A stretch of 64,000 bases of DNA, taken from assembly GCF_001953865.1 (NCBI RefSeq), contig NZ_MQUQ01000037.1:19334-83333 (forward strand), written 5' to 3'. A program made the position numbers and the translations under genes. This DNA comes from Amycolatopsis coloradensis. GTDB lineage: Bacteria > Actinomycetota > Actinomycetes > Mycobacteriales > Pseudonocardiaceae. Below, one piece after another: positions 59,559 through 64,000 of the stretch (its first letter is position 1; each line of letters begins with the position of its first letter). The notes beneath the pieces were generated by a model, which worked only from the letters and a program-made list of their open reading frames with translations, was not told the DNA's origin and ran no database searches.

Positions 59559-60206
59559 TCACTTCCCGAACGCTTTCAGGAAAGTCGCCACCGCGGCTTC
59601 GGTGATGGCTCGTAGCTCGGCGTCGGGCACCGAGCGGGTGGCAAGCCGGGATCGGGTGTCCACGCTGCCTGTGAGCAGTGCGGTGAACTGTGCGGCAGCC
59701 AACTCCGGGTCGTCGATCAGGAGCCTGCCTGCCAGCGACAGCCGGGCGAGCCGGTCGGTCAAGGCTTGGGTGACCCGGTGTGAGACCTCGTCCATGACGT
59801 CGAGCAGGTCGGGGAACTGGGGGGCTTCGGCGGAAACCAGCCGTCGAAGCGCACGGGATTCTTCGAGGCAGTAGCACCTGGCCAGCTGCAATCCGACCTC
59901 CCTGAGATTCGCCGGCAGGTCGTCACTGTCGTTCACAAGTTGCTCCACCGCTGCGAGGTTGGCCGTGAGAGCGGTCTCCGAAAGCGCCCTCACCACCTCG
60001 CGGAACAGCGTCTCCTTGTCGCCGAAGTGGTTGTAGACAGTCGCCTTCGCGACCTTTGCCTCAGCGGCGATCTCGTCCACGCGGGCCTGTGCGTACCCCA
60101 GGCGGGCGAACACGGTGAACGCCGCCGTCAGCACGGCCTGTTGTTTGTCGATACGCCCGCGGGGCGTGGTCGATCGCGGTCGGGACGAGTGTGGTGCCGC
60201 GCTCAT
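59559..60206 (-). CDS. TetR-family regulator
   Basis: A 215-aa protein. The HTH is at about residues 30-70 (GYAQARVDEIAAEAKVAKAT then VYNHFGDKETLF), and the C-terminal half matches TetR_C family 33-like (AefR-like) domains. It is divergent from an interrupted SDR gene, with a perfect dyad between the two. Confidence 0.88.
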   Translation of the reverse strand: MSAAPHSSRPRSTTPRGRIDKQQAVLTAAFTVFARLGYAQARVDEIAAEAKVAKATVYNHFGDKETLFREVVRALSETALTANLAAVEQLVNDSDDLPANLREVGLQLARCYCLEESRALRRLVSAEAPQFPDLLDVMDEVSHRVTQALTDRLARLSLAGRLLIDDPELAAAQFTALLTGSVDTRSRLATRSVPDAELRAITEAAVATFLKAFGK

Positions 60207-60258
60207 CAGACCATCCTAAGTCCCGCGCGGCGACTGTTGCGCGCGTGGTTCTGTCTAT

Positions 60259-60276
60259 CTAGACTCGTGAGTCTAG
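60259..60276. promoter_or_regulatory. TetR operator-like dyad
   Basis: CTAGACTC-GT-GAGTCTAG is a perfect 8-bp inverted repeat in the TetR/SDR divergent promoter. A second copy of the half-site, CAGACT, follows at 60282. It likely binds the adjacent TetR. Confidence 0.65.
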
Positions 60277-60312
60277 TAGTTCAGACTGACGAGATCAGTC
60301 GTAACCGAGGAG

Positions 60313-61140
60313 ATGTACGTGAAGACCGTGGTCATCACCGGCGGAACCGACGGGATGGGCAAGGCGCTCGCCTGCGCCTGTCTGCGACGCGGAGAGCGGG
60401 TTGTCGTCATCGGCACCAGCGCCCGGAAGGGGGCGGCTGTCCTGGACGTCGCCGCCGAACTCGATGCCGCCCAGCGCGTCGAGTTCATCCAGGCGGATTT
60501 GAGCCTGGTGTCCGAGAATCGGCGGGTGATCGAGCAGATCACGTCGGCGTATCAGGTTGTGGATGCTCTTGTGCTGGGTGCGCGGTACTTCCGTGCGACA
60601 CGGTCCGTCACGGAAGAAGGCTTCGAAGCCAACTTCGCGCTGTTCTATTTGAGTCGTTACCTGTTCGCGCAGGGCCTTGCGGCGTGACTCGAACAAGCCG
60701 ACGCCCCGGTGATTCTCGATCTGGCGGGCCCCGGGGGAGACTTGTCCAGGATCCGCTGGGACGACTTGCAGTTCTCGCGCGCCTACGATCCCGACGAGGT
60801 CATGGGACAGTGCGGGAAGCTCAGTGATCTGCATGGAGTGGCCTTCGCGCGCCGCCATCCCGGCACGCGGGTCCGATACGTTCTCCTGCACCCTGGGCTG
60901 ACGGCGACCGGATTCACCGGCGAGTACGACGCTGCCAGTGCCGATCTGGTCGCACGCATGCGAGAGCGTGGCCAGCCGGTCGAAGCCGCCCTCACCCGGA
61001 TTCTTCGCCACCTCGACAACCCGCCGTCCGCACCATTGACAGCTTTCATGCAAGACGACCCGGTCGACGTACACGGCGAACCGTTCGACACCGCGGCGGC
61101 CGACCGGTTGTCCGAACTGACCTCGAAGCTGTTGCGCTAG
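60313..61140 (+). pseudogene. SDR-family oxidoreductase interrupted by an in-frame TGA
   Basis: From ATG 60313 the SDR starts KTVVITGGTDGMGKALACAC, with NAD(P) motif TGGTDGMG. After codon 124 the TGA at 60685-60687 interrupts it; the same frame then resumes with LEQADAPVILDLAGPGGD and runs to TAG 61140 with the family's C-terminal features (VRYVLLHPGLTATGFTGEYD). Both halves together have the length of the intact family, so exactly one sense codon appears to have become a stop. The catalytic Tyr-x-x-x-Lys region is not evident. It may be a nonsense mutation, a sequencing error or, less likely, recoding. Confidence 0.75.
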
Positions 61141-61314
61141 AACGACATCAGTGCGGACTTCGCGCTCGATCGCGCGCACAGAACGGCTCCGGAGTGGCCG
61201 ACGCGGCGATCAGTGGGTTCTGAGTCCGCGGCTCGCCGGCCATGGTCAGCCGCGACCACGTGCCCTGCCCGGCCTCGCGCCGCTGAAACCGCTCCGCGGC
61301 GCGAGGCAGGAGGA

Positions 61315-62169
61315 TCAGCTCGTGAAGGTGAGGCCGACCGGGCGCGTGAGCAGCGGCGACAGGACCTGGGCTCGGCCGGTGGCCAGGTCGATGCGTACCA
61401 GGAATGGGATACCGTGCGCTCGGACGGCCACGACGGCCTTGTAGTCGCGTGGGTCGTACGCACCGGCAGTCGCGGTACCGGCGATGTCGAACCCGTTCAC
61501 CGAGCTGATGTCGAGGCCGAGTTCGCCGATCGTGGCGAGCTGGCCGGTATTGGGTGAGACAACCGGGGTCTCCCCTGGCAGGCTGCCTTGTTTGACCAGG
61601 GTGTCGTCCTTGGAGTCGAGGCCATAGAGCGCGGTTGAGGCCGCTCCGGCGACGCTGTTGGTGTACGCGGACGCGGTCACGCGGGGAGCCTGTGTCCGTC
61701 CGGGGTAGCTCAACGGTGTGTCGGTGCCCGCGATCGCGCCGGTGTCGGGGTGCAGGCGGAGGTTGACGCCGCTGTCGGTCACGACCCTGATCCGGTCGAC
61801 GACAGGGTTGAAGTCGAAGCCGATCGCCTTGCCGGTCAAGGTGATCCGCGAACCGACCGCGGTGGCCTTGGCCGTCTTGGCGTCGATCCGGTACAGCTGT
61901 CCCGAGCCGGACAGCGAATAGAGCGCGCCGGTGGCGGGCCGGGTGTCGAGGCCGATCAGCCGGTCACCCTTGGCCAGACCGGTGATCCGTTTGGATGACG
62001 TGGGCAGCAGTGGCCGCTCACAGTGGTGTCTGCTCAGCGTGCCGTTCTCGCTCAAGACGAGGATGCCGCAGTCGTTGTTCCTCGTTGGCGTGGCGGAGGC
62101 GACGGTGCCGCTCGCCATGAGCGTCAGCACCACGCTTCCGGTCACGAGCGCGCGGGTGGTTCTGCGCAT
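61315..62169 (-). CDS. Secreted DUF4394-family beta-propeller-like protein
   Basis: A 284-aa protein from ATG 62169, behind GAGGAGCTGAC. Signal peptide (ALVTGSVVLTLMASGTVASA), then DUF4394 repeats: ITGLAKGDRLIGLDTRPATG, GKAIGFDFNPVVDRIRVVTD, LRLHPDTGAIAGTDTPLSYP. Function is unknown; it is exported. It is divergent from an ECF sigma factor and may belong to its regulon. Confidence 0.82.
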   Translation of the reverse strand: MRRTTRALVTGSVVLTLMASGTVASATPTRNNDCGILVLSENGTLSRHHCERPLLPTSSKRITGLAKGDRLIGLDTRPATGALYSLSGSGQLYRIDAKTAKATAVGSRITLTGKAIGFDFNPVVDRIRVVTDSGVNLRLHPDTGAIAGTDTPLSYPGRTQAPRVTASAYTNSVAGAASTALYGLDSKDDTLVKQGSLPGETPVVSPNTGQLATIGELGLDISSVNGFDIAGTATAGAYDPRDYKAVVAVRAHGIPFLVRIDLATGRAQVLSPLLTRPVGLTFTS

Positions 62170-62230
62170 GTCAGCTCCTCTTCGTCGAGATGGGTTCACG
62201 GCCGGTGTATACGGACGCGGCGTTCTTCGC

Positions 62231-62268
62231 GTTCATCCGTTTCCGGAAAATTCGGTGATCGGATGAAC
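62231..62268. promoter_or_regulatory. Inverted repeat in the sigma/DUF4394 divergent region
   Basis: GTTCATCCG (62231-62239) and CGGATGAAC (62260-62268) are perfect arms around 20 bp containing TTTCCGGAAAA. The dyad is suitably placed for both genes and may be an operator or paired ECF promoters. Confidence 0.5.
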
Positions 62269-62314
62269 ATTCGCCCTGCCTGTTCCGAACACAGTTCGGC
62301 AGGAGGGACACGGA

Positions 62315-62845
62315 ATGAGCAGATCGGCCGGTGGTGGCCTCGGCCTGACCGGGGAACACGCGCTCCGTGCGGTGTACAACGCGCACGGACCGGAGCTGTA
62401 CCGGTTCGCGATGCGGCAGCTGAACGACGACGGCGCGGCGCAGGACGTGGTGCAGGAGGTGTTCCTCCGGGCGTGGCGGGCGGCGGAAAGGTTCGATCCC
62501 GAGGTGGCGAGCCTTCGGGTGTGGCTGTTCGCGATCGCGAGGAATGTGATCACCGACGAGATGCGCCGCCGGTCCGTTCGCCCGGCCAGGGAGTTCGGTC
62601 TGGCCGACGAGCCCGCCGAGACGGGGTTCGACGAACGACGGGTCAACGCCTGGCTCGTGGAAGAAGCGTTGCGGCGGATCACCCCGGAACACCGGGTGTG
62701 CCTTGTCGAAACCCATCTGCGTGGCCGGCCGTACGCGGAAGTCGCCGCCGAGCTGGGAATTCCGGTCGGGACCCTGCGCACGAGACTGTTCTACGGATTG
62801 CGAGCGCTCCGCGTCGTGATGGAGGAAATGGGGGTCGAGCTGTGA
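62315..62845 (+). CDS. ECF-family RNA polymerase sigma factor
   Basis: A 176-aa protein from ATG 62315 (GGAGGGACACGG before it). Region 2: HGPELYRFAMRQLNDDGAAQ, DVVQEVFLRAWRAAERFDPE; region 4: RRITPEHRVCLVETHLRGRP, LGIPVGTLRTRLFYGLRALR. It is coupled by GTGA to its anti-sigma gene. The subgroup resembles SigL/SigK-type factors. Confidence 0.88.
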   Translation: MSRSAGGGLGLTGEHALRAVYNAHGPELYRFAMRQLNDDGAAQDVVQEVFLRAWRAAERFDPEVASLRVWLFAIARNVITDEMRRRSVRPAREFGLADEPAETGFDERRVNAWLVEEALRRITPEHRVCLVETHLRGRPYAEVAAELGIPVGTLRTRLFYGLRALRVVMEEMGVEL

Positions 62846-63501
62846 ATCCCGATGATCACCGCGTTCTGCGGGAGACCTTGGGCGGTTACGCGCTCGACCG
62901 GCTTGACGAGCACGAACGACTCAAGATCGACGCACATCTGTCCGGCTGCGCGGAATGCCGTTCGGAGCTACGAGAACTGAGCCCGGTCGTTCGCGCGCTG
63001 GGCCTGGCCGAAGCCGCGCATGTCAGCGAACACGGGCAGGTGACGGTGCCACCCGATCTCGGTGACGCGGTCGTGCGCAAGGTCATCGAGGGCTCGAAAC
63101 GTACCCGTTGGCGTCCACCTCACTGGGTGGCCGCCGCGGTGATCGCGTTGGTGTGCGGCGCCGGTGCCGGCTGGGCCGCGCATCCGGACACCTCGGCGCC
63201 GGGCCCGTTCGAAGCGGTGCCGGTGATCGCGTCGGTTCCGGCGATCCACGCTTCCGCCGGGCTCGTTCCCCATACCTGGGGCGTCGAGATCAAACTGACC
63301 GGGACGGGATTCGACGCGAACAAGCGGTATCGCGTAGTGATCGTGGACGAGAAAGGGGGCCAGGCGGCCGCGGGCGAGTTCATCGGCACAGGTGCCGCGG
63401 AAATGCGCTGTAACCTCAACAGTTCCGTACTGCGCACGGGTGCTGCCGGATTCCGGGTGTTCGACGCTGGGGGACAGGTGGTTCTCGTGTCCGACTTCTG
63501 A
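62842..63501 (+). CDS. Zinc-finger anti-sigma factor with extracellular domain
   Basis: A 219-aa protein. The zf-HC2 anti-sigma domain (DRLDEHERLKIDAHLSGCAE, CRSELRELS) includes the His-x3-Cys-x2-Cys zinc motif. One transmembrane helix at about 93-111 (WVAAAVIALVCGAGAGWAAH) is followed by a beta-rich domain outside the membrane (WGVEIKLTGTGFDANKRYRV). It releases the sigma factor on an envelope signal, probably through proteolysis. Starts in a GTGA overlap at 62842. Confidence 0.87.
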   Translation: MNPDDHRVLRETLGGYALDRLDEHERLKIDAHLSGCAECRSELRELSPVVRALGLAEAAHVSEHGQVTVPPDLGDAVVRKVIEGSKRTRWRPPHWVAAAVIALVCGAGAGWAAHPDTSAPGPFEAVPVIASVPAIHASAGLVPHTWGVEIKLTGTGFDANKRYRVVIVDEKGGQAAAGEFIGTGAAEMRCNLNSSVLRTGAAGFRVFDAGGQVVLVSDF

Positions 63502-63540
63502 TCCGGTGCGCGGCCGGTCGCTCCCGGGATCGCGAAAGGG

Positions 63541-63588
63541 CCGGCCGTCGCCGTGGCCATGGAGTGAACCAGCGACGGCGACGGCCGG
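63541..63588. terminator. Hairpin between anti-sigma and fasciclin genes
   Basis: Perfect 14-bp arms (63541-63554 and 63575-63588) with a 20-nt loop. It lies between convergent genes and probably ends the sigma operon; 63746-63764 (GTCGTCGAC...GTCGACGAC-like) may serve the fasciclin gene. The remaining 63502-63776 has no credible gene. Confidence 0.65.
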
Positions 63589-63776
63589 CGGAACGCCGCC
63601 GCTACAGCGTTCCCCATGCGGCAGGTCGTGCTCATCCTGCCGCGTGGCTGGAGCCCATACCCCGGACGGGCGGTGCGGGCATGGAAGTGGCCACCGCGGC
63701 TGGAAGAGCCCGACAGCTGCGGCGGCCACCGTGACCGGGTCGTCGACGGGGGGAAGCGACGACCCGGACGTGAGGG

Positions 63777-64000
63777 CTAGTTCTTGTTGGTACCGGGGGT
63801 GAGGACCTTGTCGATGACGAAGACGGTGGCGTTCTTGGTGGGGATGTTGCCGCAGAGGATCTTGGCACCGTTGACGGTCATGTTGTCGCCGGTGCCTTCG
63901 ATCTTGAGCGGGCCGCCGGCGGTGTTGAGGCTGTCGACCGAGCCTGCGGTGGCGACGCCCTTGGCGTCGTAGCGCTTGCCGACGACGTGGTACTGCAGGA
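63777..64000 (-). CDS. Fasciclin-domain (FAS1) exported protein, C-terminal part (cut by window end)
   Basis: The minus-strand frame is open from the window end to TAG at 63779-63777. It reads LQYHVVGKRYDAKGVATAGS, VDSLNTAGGPLKIEGTGDNM, TVNGAKILCGNIPTKNATVF and VIDKVLTPGTNKN: the second half of a FAS1 domain, as in mycobacterial MPT70/MPT83. The start and any lipoprotein signal lie outside. In mycobacteria these are SigK targets; two SigK-type sigma/anti-sigma pairs are present in the window. Confidence 0.85.
   Translation of the reverse strand, partial: LQYHVVGKRYDAKGVATAGSVDSLNTAGGPLKIEGTGDNMTVNGAKILCGNIPTKNATVFVIDKVLTPGTNKN

Noticed and set aside
60313..60687. Separate functional 124-aa protein
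   Set aside because: It is only the N-terminal half of an SDR; the rest follows in the same frame after a single stop codon.

Overview
The window is 64 kb of high-GC DNA from an actinobacterium. PucR, AfsR/SARP, WYL, ANTAR, RskA and AmaP/Asp23 families, frequent GTG starts, 4-nt ATGA/GTGA overlaps and a rare TTA codon all fit a filamentous member of the Pseudonocardiales, Amycolatopsis-like by general impression. This is inferred from gene content; there is no 16S gene here. Most of the window is ordinary chromosome. One mobile element interrupts it, and there is one compact candidate peptide-biosynthesis locus.

Layout. 1-4.9 kb: a Tat-exported molybdenum hydroxylase (iorB truncated by the window edge, then iorA), a PucR regulator and an aldo/keto reductase, closed by a bidirectional hairpin. 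4.9-15.3 kb: LLM oxidoreductase with TetR, a methyltransferase, a YghZ-type reductase, a WYL regulator divergent from a DHA2 efflux pump, a MoxR/CoxE-like VWA pair, a lytic transglycosylase, a 64-bp perfect palindrome and adenosine deaminase. 15.4-24.7 kb: an MT0933-like antitoxin without visible toxin, RecQ, ArsR, DinB, membrane and coiled-coil proteins, TetR, cupin, a polyprenyl diphosphate synthase and a short SSB.

24.88-34.00 kb: an integrative element bounded by an imperfect 22-bp repeat (20/22). A rightward operon (XRE regulator plus four small unknown genes) converges on a leftward operon (excisionase-like HTH, zinc protein, RepA-like ATPase, zinc/coiled-coil protein, small protein, HK97-fold major capsid protein). 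A rightward HTH protein and a tyrosine integrase lie at the right end. It looks like a phage satellite of the phiRv1/phiRv2 type, but I see no portal, terminase, protease or tail gene: the capsid protein stands alone.

34.1-42.3 kb: NUDIX hydrolase, epoxide hydrolase, AlkZ-like protein, a truncated HNH pseudogene, then the most interesting locus: a 976-aa SARP/NB-ARC/TPR regulator, a previously uncalled 40-aa acidic-leader peptide carrying a TTA codon, and a SagB/ThcOx flavin dehydrogenase, all in one direction. This resembles a minimal RiPP cluster without a YcaO cyclodehydratase.

42.3-55.4 kb: YggT, Ku, B3/B4 protein, LysE, a hydrolase, CsbD, P450 with divergent MarR, SigK/RskA-like pair, SDR, a five-gene Asp23/AmaP envelope-stress cluster, alkaline phosphatase and an ANTAR regulator. 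55.4-64 kb: an odd short tRNA-Leu(CAA), a decayed aldo/keto reductase, DUF4232 protein, MFS with divergent LysR, TetR with divergent SDR interrupted by an in-frame stop, DUF4394 protein, a second ECF sigma/anti-sigma pair, and a fasciclin protein cut by the window end.
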